DNA from: Rhodocyclaceae bacterium
GTDB lineage: Bacteria; Pseudomonadota; Gammaproteobacteria; Burkholderiales; CAIKXV01
Length of the DNA stretch: 64,000 nucleotides
NCBI GenBank assembly: GCA_020248265.1
Contig: JADCHX010000024.1
Coordinates: 174,170 to 238,169, forward strand
Reading direction: 5' to 3'
Shown here: piece by piece, positions 57,415 through 64,000 of the stretch
How the letters are laid out: each line of letters begins with the position of its first letter
Numbering within the stretch: position 1 is the stretch's first letter
Position numbers and translations under genes: made by a program
The notes under the pieces: model-generated
What the model saw: the letters and a program-made list of their open reading frames with translations, nothing else
Database searches by the model: none
Told to the model about the DNA's origin: nothing

Positions 57415-58259
57415 GCATCCCGCACCACCCTGGCAACACCCTTCAGCACCCCGCTCCAAAGCCTGCCCAGCGCCCCACGCAGGAGACCGTCCCCGGATCC
57501 ACCCCGCCCGCCGTGCGCACGATGGCAGCACGTGGCACTCACCTCGACACCGACCAGGTGGGGATGATCGAACTCGACGGACAGCAGGTCGAGTACACGA
57601 TGCGCCGCAGCCTGCGCCGCAAGCGCGCGATGCTGAGCCTGTCCGACCGCGGGCTGGTGCTGGCAGTGCCGTTGCGCATGTCCCAACGGGCGATCGAGGG
57701 CTTCCTCCAGCACAGCCATCCGTGGCTGCGCAGGCACCTGCCGCGCTGGCGCGCGAACGCCAGTCCGCAGCTCGAACTGACGACACTGCAGCAGGTGCTC
57801 TGGCTCGGCGAATCGCTGCCGATCGACGTGGAACAGGCCACGTCTCCCTCGGTGGAGCGTCTCGGCGCACGCATCGCGGTCGCCCTCCCCGAGCCGGGTG
57901 ACGTGGGCGCGCTGCGCAGCGCGCTGCGCAGTTGGGTGCAGGCGCACGCACTGCCCCACTTCGAAGGCCGGGCCTGCCACTTCGCATCGGTCGTCGGCGT
58001 GAAGCGACCGCCGATGAAGCTGACCAATGCGCGCACGCTGTGGGGAAGTTGCACGCCAGCCGGGCTGGTCCGCATCAACTGGCGTCTGATGCAGGCACCC
58101 GCGCACCTGATCGACTACGTGGTGGTGCACGAACTGGCGCACATCGTCGAAGCCAACCACTCGGCGCGATTCTGGGCGGTGGTCGAGCGCGGCTACCGCG
58201 AGCATCGGCAGGCACGGCGCGAACTCAGCCAATGGCAACGCAGGCTGGCTGCGCTGTGA
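57411..58259 (+). CDS. YgjP-like metallopeptidase domain protein (DUF45)
   Basis: A 282-residue protein of the YgjP/M48-like zinc peptidase family. The zinc motif is VVHELAHIVEANHSARFW, with HExxH-type residues HELAH and a third His, and TLWGSCTPAGLVRINWRLM is the family signature. The first 50 residues are Pro/Thr-rich and unconserved. TTG at 57411 overlaps the plsC stop; ATG at 57522 is a plausible shorter start. The substrate is unknown. Confidence 0.87.
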   Translation: MSIPHHPGNTLQHPAPKPAQRPTQETVPGSTPPAVRTMAARGTHLDTDQVGMIELDGQQVEYTMRRSLRRKRAMLSLSDRGLVLAVPLRMSQRAIEGFLQHSHPWLRRHLPRWRANASPQLELTTLQQVLWLGESLPIDVEQATSPSVERLGARIAVALPEPGDVGALRSALRSWVQAHALPHFEGRACHFASVVGVKRPPMKLTNARTLWGSCTPAGLVRINWRLMQAPAHLIDYVVVHELAHIVEANHSARFWAVVERGYREHRQARRELSQWQRRLAAL

Positions 58260-58331
58260 GCACCACTCTGGGGCGGGCACCTGCGGTTGCGGCTGGCTGG
58301 CCATCAGGGACTGCGTGCTAACATCTTTTGC

Positions 58332-58580
58332 ATGATCAGCCTGCCCCCTTCCGCATCGAACACCGCTCCGGATGACCGGGCCAGCCCCGCGCAGGACGCA
58401 CGTGGTGTCGAGGCACGCAATGCAGCCCGGCACCGCGAGCGATCCGGCTTGCGCCCGCTGGCGGCGGGCACGATCGTGGTACTGCTGGCCTTCGTCACCG
58501 TGCAGGCAGGCGGATGCGGGTTCAAGACCCCCCTGCAGGTGGTACCGAAGAAGGCCGCGCCGGCGAAACCGGCTTCCTGA
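58332..58580 (+). CDS. lptM: LPS translocon maturation chaperone LptM-like lipoprotein
   Basis: An 82-residue protein whose hydrophobic segment (IVVLLAFVTVQAGGC) ends in a lipobox-like AGGC, followed directly by GFKTPLQ, the short LptM/YifL signature, and a Lys/Ala/Pro tail. The N-terminal 40 residues before the hydrophobic part are longer than usual. LptM is reported to help mature the LptD-LptE translocon in the outer membrane. Its place just before lysA is conserved. Confidence 0.82.
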   Translation: MISLPPSASNTAPDDRASPAQDARGVEARNAARHRERSGLRPLAAGTIVVLLAFVTVQAGGCGFKTPLQVVPKKAAPAKPAS

Positions 58581-58606
58581 ACAGCCACGCTGACCGGAGC
58601 AACACG

Positions 58607-59893
58607 ATGGACGCGATGTTCAACCTTCGCAGCGGCGCGCTGCACGTCGAGGACGTGCCCCTGCACCTGGTGGCCGAGCGCTTCGGCACCCCCACCTACG
58701 TGTATTCGCGTGCAGCGCTGACGGGCGCATACCGCGCCTTCGAATCCGCGTTCGCGGACGCGCTCCTGCGCATCCCGTCGCGCCCGGCAGGGTCGCCTGC
58801 CCCGCTCGTCTGCTACGCAGTGAAAGCGAACCCGAACCTGGCGATCCTCAACCTGTTCGCCCGGATGGGCAGCGGCTTCGACATCGTGTCCGCAGGAGAG
58901 CTCGCCCGCGTGGTTGCCGCAGGCGGCGATCCTTCGAGGGTCGTGTTCTCCGGGGTGGGCAAGAGCGCGGAAGAACTCAGGTTAGCCCTCGAGGCGGGAA
59001 TCCTCTGCTTCAACATCGAATCGATCCCGGAACTGCACCGGCTGGAGCGTGTCGCCGGCTCTCTCGGCAAGGTTGCACCGGTGAGCATCCGGGTGAATCC
59101 GGACGTGAACCCGAATACCCATCCGTACATCACCACCGGCCTCAACGAGAACAAGTTCGGGGTGAACCATGCCGACGCCCTCGACCTGTACCGTGCGGCG
59201 CGCGGCTGTCGACACCTGCGCATCACAGGAATCGATTGCCATATCGGCTCCCAGATAACCGAGATCTCTCCCTACGCCGATGCACTGGAGCGCATCCTCG
59301 AACTGGTCGACCAGCTGGCCGCGGAAGGCATGGTGCTGGACCATGTCGACCTGGGCGGTGGACTTGGCATCCGCTACAGCGAAGAACGTCCCCCATCTGT
59401 CGACGACTATGCGGCTGCGATCACCCGCGTGTTCGGCAACAGGCCCCAGCGCCTGGTATTCGAACCCGGGCGTCTGATGGTGGGCAATGCCGGCCTGCTG
59501 CTCACGCGCGTCGAGTACCTGAAGCCCGGCCCGGTGAAGAACTTCGCGATCGTCGACGCGGCGATGAACGACCTGATGAGACCCGCGCTCTACGAGGCAT
59601 ACCACGACGTGCTGCCAGTCGCTCCGCGCGTCGGAGACGCGCAGTGGTACGACGTGGTGGGCCCGGTCTGCGAGAGCGGCGACTGGCTTGCCCGCAATCG
59701 TGCGCTGGTCATCGCCGAGGGGGACCTGCTGGCGATCGCATCGGCCGGCGCCTACGGCATGAGCATGAGCTCGAACTACAACACGCGGCCACGTGCAGCG
59801 GAGGTGATGGTCGACGGCGCGGACATGCATGAGATACGCGCGCGCGAGCGCATCGAGCAGCTCTTCGAAGGGGAATCGCTGCTGCCCCGATGA
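58607..59893 (+). CDS. lysA: Diaminopimelate decarboxylase
   Basis: A 428-residue PLP enzyme making L-lysine from meso-diaminopimelate. VCYAVKANPNLAILN holds the PLP-binding Lys, GSGFDIVSAGEL and DLGGGLGI the phosphate-binding loops, VGPVCESGDWLARNR the active-site Cys, and YGMSMSSNYN the C-terminal Tyr. It is followed by a Rho-independent terminator. ATG 58607 is 26 bp after lptM. Confidence 0.97.
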   Translation: MDAMFNLRSGALHVEDVPLHLVAERFGTPTYVYSRAALTGAYRAFESAFADALLRIPSRPAGSPAPLVCYAVKANPNLAILNLFARMGSGFDIVSAGELARVVAAGGDPSRVVFSGVGKSAEELRLALEAGILCFNIESIPELHRLERVAGSLGKVAPVSIRVNPDVNPNTHPYITTGLNENKFGVNHADALDLYRAARGCRHLRITGIDCHIGSQITEISPYADALERILELVDQLAAEGMVLDHVDLGGGLGIRYSEERPPSVDDYAAAITRVFGNRPQRLVFEPGRLMVGNAGLLLTRVEYLKPGPVKNFAIVDAAMNDLMRPALYEAYHDVLPVAPRVGDAQWYDVVGPVCESGDWLARNRALVIAEGDLLAIASAGAYGMSMSSNYNTRPRAAEVMVDGADMHEIRARERIEQLFEGESLLPR

Positions 59894-59978
59894 GTGTCTC
59901 GACGTCGATCATCGCGAGCGTGAATGCGACGGTCGAGACACACGTGAAGCCGCGCGTGTCTCGGCCGCATCCAACTTG

Positions 59979-60024
59979 ACAACAGGAAGCGAAGTTTCGC
60001 TTCGTTACTGTTGTGTTTTATTTT
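59979..60024 (+). terminator. Rho-independent terminator of lysA
   Basis: ACAACAG (59979-59985) pairs with CTGTTGT (60008-60014), enclosing a second stem GCGAAG/CGCTTC-like, and is followed by GTTTTATTTT. It is 86 bp after the lysA stop. Confidence 0.75.
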
Positions 60025-60040
60025 GGATGTGGAATAGAAT
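60011..60040 (+). promoter_or_regulatory. Candidate promoter of the H1-like gene
   Basis: TTGTGT (60011-60016) and TAGAAT (60035-60040) lie 18 bp apart, right at the end of the lysA terminator. From here the leader to the start codon would be about 210 bases, a long untranslated leader for a 27-codon gene. Confidence 0.45.
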
Positions 60041-60256
60041 CCGATCACCGAGCATCCGCGCGCTTGTCAATAGCCAGAGTCAAGAGTGTGCAGTTGGCAC
60101 ATGAACGACCCGGGTCGGCAGGCAGGTAAGACCGAAACTGGCGACTGAGCGAATGCGATGGGAGTGCAGCTGCGTTCATGTCTTTCTGCCTCACGAGCGC
60201 GAACGATAAGTGCCCTGCACGATTGGTCGTGACTAACTCAATCAAGGAGAAACACG

Positions 60257-60340
60257 ATGGCTGCTAAGAAGCCCGCGAAGAAAGCTGCAAAGAAAGTTGC
60301 AAAGAAGGTTGCAAAGAAAGCTGCCAAGAAGAAGAAGTAG
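60257..60340 (+). CDS. Tiny lysine-rich histone H1-like protein (27 residues)
   Basis: ATG at 60257 is preceded by a perfect AAGGAG with 7-base spacing, and the frame encodes M-A-A-K-K-P-A then repeated (A/V)AKK units ending KKKK and TAG. It holds 14 lysines in 27 residues. It resembles the C-terminal tails of betaproteobacterial H1-like proteins but has no other domain. The strong ribosome-binding site, its own promoter candidate and terminator argue that it is a real gene. It should bind DNA or RNA non-specifically. Confidence 0.75.
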   Translation: MAAKKPAKKAAKKVAKKVAKKAAKKKK

Positions 60341-60456
60341 TTTTTCAGGACCGAGCTGAGTCGACGCCAGACGAAGCCCAAGACAGCCGGTCCAGCCAGA
60401 AAGAGGGAACAGTCCGATTCGGTTACCACTGTTTCTTCCGGCCGGAACAAAGATCA

Positions 60457-60489
60457 CCCCCGAAGACGAAAGTCTCCGGGGGTTTTTTT
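60457..60489 (+). terminator. Strong Rho-independent terminator after the H1-like gene
   Basis: CCCCCG-A-AGAC and GTCT-C-CGGGGG form a stem closed by a GAAA tetraloop and followed by seven T residues. It ends the H1-like transcript, leaving a 3' untranslated region of about 120 bases. Confidence 0.93.
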
Positions 60490-60513
60490 CGTCCCTTGAT
60501 TCCTTTCCGTACC

Positions 60514-61179
60514 TCAGCGACGGCTACGATCGAGCGGTCGGGCGGCAGGCTCCAGGGCTGTACGAGTCGAAGCCCGGCGCCAGGCGAGGCGGACGGCGAG
60601 CAGCAGCGCCAGTATCACCGCGTAGAAGAGTGGCTCTCGCACATCCGCCTTCACCAGCCACCAGTAGTGCACGACGCCGATCGCCGTGGCGATGTAGGCG
60701 AGCCGGTGCAGGGCCAGCCATCGGCGGCCACCCATTCGCCTGACCATTGCATCGGTCGAGGTGATCGCCAGCGGCACCAGCAGCAGGAAAGCCACGAAAC
60801 CGGCAGTGATGAATGGCCGCTTCACGATGTCTGTCACGATGGCAGCCATGTCGAAGAACTGGTCGAGCCAGAGGTAGGTAACCAGGTGCAGGCAGCCGTA
60901 GAAGAACGCGGTCAACCCCAGCATGCGGCGAAGGCGCAACAGCCAGTTCATCCCGGTCAGCCGGCGCAGCGGTGTGATCGTCAGCGTGACCAGCAGCAGG
61001 ATCAGGGTCCATTCACCGGTTGCCCGGGTGATCACCTCGATCGGGTTGGCACCGAGGCGATCGGTAACGACGCCCGCCACCAGGCGCCCGAGCGGGACCA
61101 AAGCCAGGATGCAGGCCAGCCGCCTGATCCAGGTGACGGTCTGCGGCGCGGGCTGGCGCAGCCACGCGATAAGCCGCAC
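60514..61179 (-). CDS. msrQ: MsrQ/YedZ-like haem membrane protein
   Basis: A 221-residue inner-membrane protein with about six helices. RATGEWTLILLLVTLTITPL and FYGCLHLVTYLWLDQF carry typical MsrQ haem-binding residues. It normally passes electrons from quinones to MsrP for repairing oxidised methionine in the periplasm. GTG 61179 is chosen because GGAG lies 7 bases upstream and the size fits the family; the longer frame to 61323 would overlap galU. No msrP is adjacent here. Confidence 0.87.
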   Translation of the reverse strand: MRLIAWLRQPAPQTVTWIRRLACILALVPLGRLVAGVVTDRLGANPIEVITRATGEWTLILLLVTLTITPLRRLTGMNWLLRLRRMLGLTAFFYGCLHLVTYLWLDQFFDMAAIVTDIVKRPFITAGFVAFLLLVPLAITSTDAMVRRMGGRRWLALHRLAYIATAIGVVHYWWLVKADVREPLFYAVILALLLAVRLAWRRASTRTALEPAARPLDRSRR

Positions 61180-61273
61180 CGAACGGCTCCGTGAGGCCGG
61201 ATCGCTGCCGGGGGCAGGCCGACCGTCTGCCGGACCGGCAGCGGACGCCTGCTCGGGCAGCGACGTTTCCAGG

Positions 61274-62182
61274 TCAGGCGGCAGCGCGGCCGCGCTCGAT
61301 GGTCGGCAGGGTCGCAGCGACACCGCGCAGGTGCGCGATGAATTCTTCGCTGACGTCCGGATGGCTCATCGCGAAAGCAATGGTTGCCTTGAGGTAACCG
61401 ATCTTCGAGCCACAGTCGTAACGCGTGCCCTGGAACTGATACGCCAGTACCTGCTCCTGTTTGAGCAGCGACGCGATCGCGTCGGTCAACTGGATCTCTC
61501 CACCCTTGCCCGGCTGCGCATTCGCAAGATGGTCGAAGATGCGCGGCGACAGGATGTAGCGACCGACCACGCCGAGCGTCGACGGCGCCTCGGCAGGCGT
61601 TGGTTTCTCGACGATGCCATCGATCTGGTGGACATCGTTCAGTATCGAACCGCAGCGGACGATACCGTATTGGTCGGTCTCTTCGCGCGCTACGTTCTGC
61701 ACGCCGATGACCGAACGGCGATAGTAGCTGTATCGCTCGACCATCTGGGTCATGACCGAAGGCTTTGCGTCGATCAGATCATCGGCCAGGATCACTGCGA
61801 AAGGCTCGTCGCCGACGAGCGGCCGCGCACAGAGTACCGCATGGCCGAGCCCGAGCGTCTCCGGCTGGCGGATGAACACGCAGTGCACGCCAGCGGGCAG
61901 GATCCCGCGCACGGTCGCCAGCAGCTTCTGGTTTCCCCGCTCTTCCAGCGCAGCCTCGAGTTCGGCTGCCTTGTCGAAATGGTCTTCGATTGCCCGCTTG
62001 TTGCGGCCGGTCACGAAGATCATCTCGGTCATGCCGGCGGCCACCGCTTCCTCGACCGCATACTGGATCAACGGCTTGTCGACGACCGGCAGCATCTCCT
62101 TGGGACTGGCCTTGGTTGCGGGCAGGAACCTGCTGCCCATGCCTGCCACCGGGAATACGGCCTTGGTGATCTCGCGCTTCAT
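61274..62182 (-). CDS. galU: UTP-glucose-1-phosphate uridylyltransferase
   Basis: A 302-residue nucleotidyltransferase making UDP-glucose for polysaccharides. [24 protein letters not shown] wording is present as [18 protein letters not shown], with [20 protein letters not shown] and VILADDLID as substrate and metal sites. AAGGAG precedes the ATG at 62182. It is 42 bp downstream of manC on the same strand, suggesting a shared exopolysaccharide or lipopolysaccharide precursor operon. Confidence 0.96.
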   Translation of the reverse strand: MKREITKAVFPVAGMGSRFLPATKASPKEMLPVVDKPLIQYAVEEAVAAGMTEMIFVTGRNKRAIEDHFDKAAELEAALEERGNQKLLATVRGILPAGVHCVFIRQPETLGLGHAVLCARPLVGDEPFAVILADDLIDAKPSVMTQMVERYSYYRRSVIGVQNVAREETDQYGIVRCGSILNDVHQIDGIVEKPTPAEAPSTLGVVGRYILSPRIFDHLANAQPGKGGEIQLTDAIASLLKQEQVLAYQFQGTRYDCGSKIGYLKATIAFAMSHPDVSEEFIAHLRGVAATLPTIERGRAAA

Positions 62183-62224
62183 TCGGAATCTCCTTGGGTC
62201 AATGCACGCCCCGTCACATCGCAC

Positions 62225-63643
62225 TCATCCGCGATTGTATGTGTCTTCGAAGCGGACGATGTCATCTTCGCCCAGGTACGTGCCCGACTGAACCTCGATC
62301 AGTTCGAGCGGGATGCGCCCGGGATTCTCGAGACGATGCTTCACACCCAACGGAATGTACGTCGACTCGTTCTCGCCAAGCATCACGACATCCTCGCCGC
62401 GGGTTACCCGGGCGGTCCCGCGCACGACAATCCAGTGCTCGGCACGGTGGTGGTGCATCTGCAAGGAAAGCTTCGATCCCGGGTTGACGGTGATCCGCTT
62501 GACCTGGAACCGATCGCCTTCGTCCACCGATTCGTAGGTACCCCAGGGCCGATGTACCTTCCGGTGGACCAACCCTTCGGTACGCTTCTGGTCCTTCAGC
62601 TTGTCGACGATCCTGCGTACGGCCTGCACGCTATCGCGATGGGATACGAGGATCGCATCCGCCGTCTCGATCACGACGATGCCCTCGACGCCGATTGCAG
62701 TAACGAGGCGGTTCTCGGAATAGAGATAGCTGTTCCGCACGTCCTCCAGGACGGTTTCGCCCACAGTGACGTTACCGTCGGCATCCTTCGCACCCACATC
62801 CCACAGGGCCTTCCAGGAGCCCAGGTCCGACCAGTCGTAGTCGACCGGGCGCACGACAGCGAGAGGGGTATGCTCCAGCACCGCATAGTCGACTGAGATG
62901 CTGGGGCAACGCTCGAACGCCGTCTGCGACAGTCGCGTGAAGTCGAGGTCGCGCTGGCCTTCCGACAGGGCCTGCCGGCAGGCGGCCAGCATCCCGGGCT
63001 GCAGCCGCTCGAGTTCGGACAGGAACACGCTGGCAGGAAACAGGAACATACCGCTGTTCCACAGATAGCTGCCCTCTGCAACAAACCGCTCTGCGCGCGC
63101 GAGATCGGGCTTCTCGACGAAACGGGATACCGTGCGGCAGGCCCCGTCGCCCGGGAGCGAATCGCCACAGGCGATGTATCCATACCCGGTCTCCGCCCAG
63201 CGCGGCCGGATGCCGAAGGTCACGAGATGCCCGGCGAGTGCGGCCGGTACCGCGGCCAGGACTTCCGAGCGGAATGCGGCGCCGTCGGTGATGAGGTGGT
63301 CGGACGGCAGCACCAGCATCAGGCCGGACGGATCCTGGTCGAGGATGCTGAGCGCGGCAATCGCAAGGGGCGGCGCGGTATTGCGGGCAACCGGCTCGAG
63401 GATGATGTCCCGCGCGGCGACGCCGATCTCCTGCAACTGCTGCGCAATCAGGAACCGATGTTCGTTGTTCGCGAGAATCGTCGGCGCCCTGGAATCGGTC
63501 AACCCGATGGTGCGAAGGATCGTCCCCTGCAGCAGACTGTGGTCGCCATGAAACTTCAGGAACTGCTTCGGCAGCGCCTCGCGCGAAAGCGGCCACAGAC
63601 GGGTGCCGGAACCGCCGGACAGGACCACGGGATGGATACTCAT
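62225..63643 (-). CDS. manC: Mannose-1-phosphate guanylyltransferase/mannose-6-phosphate isomerase
   Basis: A 472-residue bifunctional enzyme (ManC/CpsB/AlgA type). The N-terminal nucleotidyltransferase has VLSGGSGTRLWPLSREALPK, and the C-terminal cupin (about 350-470) has RPWGTYESVD and the metal-binding LQMHHHRAEHWIVV. It makes GDP-mannose for exopolysaccharide or O-antigen. It precedes galU. ATG at 63643 is chosen as the start of the conserved strand. Confidence 0.96.
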   Translation of the reverse strand: MSIHPVVLSGGSGTRLWPLSREALPKQFLKFHGDHSLLQGTILRTIGLTDSRAPTILANNEHRFLIAQQLQEIGVAARDIILEPVARNTAPPLAIAALSILDQDPSGLMLVLPSDHLITDGAAFRSEVLAAVPAALAGHLVTFGIRPRWAETGYGYIACGDSLPGDGACRTVSRFVEKPDLARAERFVAEGSYLWNSGMFLFPASVFLSELERLQPGMLAACRQALSEGQRDLDFTRLSQTAFERCPSISVDYAVLEHTPLAVVRPVDYDWSDLGSWKALWDVGAKDADGNVTVGETVLEDVRNSYLYSENRLVTAIGVEGIVVIETADAILVSHRDSVQAVRRIVDKLKDQKRTEGLVHRKVHRPWGTYESVDEGDRFQVKRITVNPGSKLSLQMHHHRAEHWIVVRGTARVTRGEDVVMLGENESTYIPLGVKHRLENPGRIPLELIEVQSGTYLGEDDIVRFEDTYNRG

Positions 63644-63800
63644 GCAGACACCTCGGATAGTCACGAATCGCGCGCGTGAAATGTTCGCCCCAAAGCGGTC
63701 ACTTTCGTCGCTCGGACCAGCTGCGCACTGGAGTATGGGCGAATCTACCCTCTCGCATCCCGCAGGTCTGCGCAGCCTTGCTGAGTTGGTAGCGGAAACG

Positions 63801-63833
63801 AAAACGCCCCGAACCTTTTGGGACGGGGCGTTT
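63801..63833 (-). terminator. Terminator of the rRNA operon
   Basis: On the minus strand AAACGCCCCG pairs with CGGGGCGTTT around a 12-base loop and is followed by more T residues. It lies 33 bp downstream of the 5S rRNA 3' end. Confidence 0.9.
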
Positions 63834-63865
63834 GGGTGGCTACGGGTGAGGTAGCCGGGAGGGGA

Positions 63866-63981
63866 GTCTGACGATGACCTACTTTCGCGCGAAAAGGATC
63901 GCACTATCATCGGCGCTGGAGCGTTTCACGGTCCTGTTCGGGATGGGAAGGGGTGGTTCCACTCCGCTATGGTCGTCAGAC
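63866..63981 (-). rRNA. rrf: 5S ribosomal RNA
   Basis: On the minus strand the 116-base region begins GTCTGACGACCATAGCGGAG and ends in the complementary GTCAGAC, the terminal helix of 5S rRNA. The conserved inner parts CCCCTTCCCATCCCGAAC and GTAGGTCATCGTC are present. It is the last gene of an rRNA operon whose 23S lies beyond the right edge. Confidence 0.95.
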
Positions 63982-64000
63982 ATTGGGCGGTTGCGAGGCC

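Noticed and set aside
60238..60450. Phe/Ala-rich minus-strand frame opposite the H1-like gene
   Set aside because: Lysine codons AAG/AAA read backwards give Phe/Leu; it only mirrors the K-rich peptide and lacks its own signals.

Overview
The window is high-GC DNA, dense in genes, from the chromosome of a betaproteobacterium, most likely of the order Burkholderiales. The evidence is gene order and content: dacC-dat-DUF493-lipB-lipA, rhodanese-grxC-secB-gpsA-trmL running away from gpmI-envC-ctpA-moeB, glyQ-glyS-gmhB-plsC, lptM-lysA, a Bug-type (TctC) solute receptor, lysine-rich histone-H1-like genes, and TA(G/C)AAT -10 boxes. No genus can be named from the sequence alone.

Layout. 1-7.7 kb holds accessory metabolism: ketopantoate reductase (cut by the left edge), an AhpD-like protein divergent from a MarR regulator, a Rid-like protein, a methyltransferase, a two-subunit molybdenum hydroxylase and an Ldh-type dehydrogenase. 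7.8-16.7 kb holds typA, a PagL-like deacylase and the lipoate/peptidoglycan cluster, interrupted by a SET-domain lysine methyltransferase with an H1-like tail and a DUF1499 gene. 16.9-31.1 kb is core housekeeping (hsp20, argB, slmA, moeB, ctpA, envC, gpmI, grxC, secB, gpsA, trmL), then an unusual iron-type alcohol dehydrogenase homologue and an enoyl-CoA hydratase separated by a perfect 25-bp inverted repeat. 31.1-34.9 kb holds small genes including a yjfL-yjfC-yjfM-like trio.

35.0-47.6 kb is the accessory island and the main discovery. A CI/LexA-fold repressor faces an 11-gene, tightly overlapping operon. The operon begins with an FlhD homologue and a protein made of two fused FlhC domains, followed by a MobH/TraI_2-like protein, a TraD coupling ATPase, a DUF4400-like membrane protein and homologues of VirB11, B2, B3, B4, B5 and B6. 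The logic (repressor versus FlhDC-type activator) resembles SetR/SetCD of SXT/R391 elements and AcaCD of IncA/C plasmids, but here it is joined to a Trb (P-type) gene order. VirB8, VirB9, VirB10 and an integrase are not present in the window. The repressor has lost the catalytic serine expected for self-cleavage, and the MobH-like protein has lost the histidine motif expected of the relaxase. It is therefore either a decayed integrative element or a repurposed, stripped-down DNA-translocation system. The intergenic switch carries two similar palindromic operator candidates, one touching each promoter.

47.6-64 kb holds a secreted cysteine-rich protein of unknown function, a catabolic group (flavin reductase, Bug receptor, IlvD/Edd dehydratase), glyQS-gmhB-plsC-ygjP, lptM-lysA, a 27-residue lysine-rich H1-like protein with its own promoter and terminator candidates, msrQ, galU, manC/cpsB and, at the right edge, the 5S rRNA end of an rRNA operon transcribed leftwards with its terminator.

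All assignments were made by reading the sequence; no database search was run.
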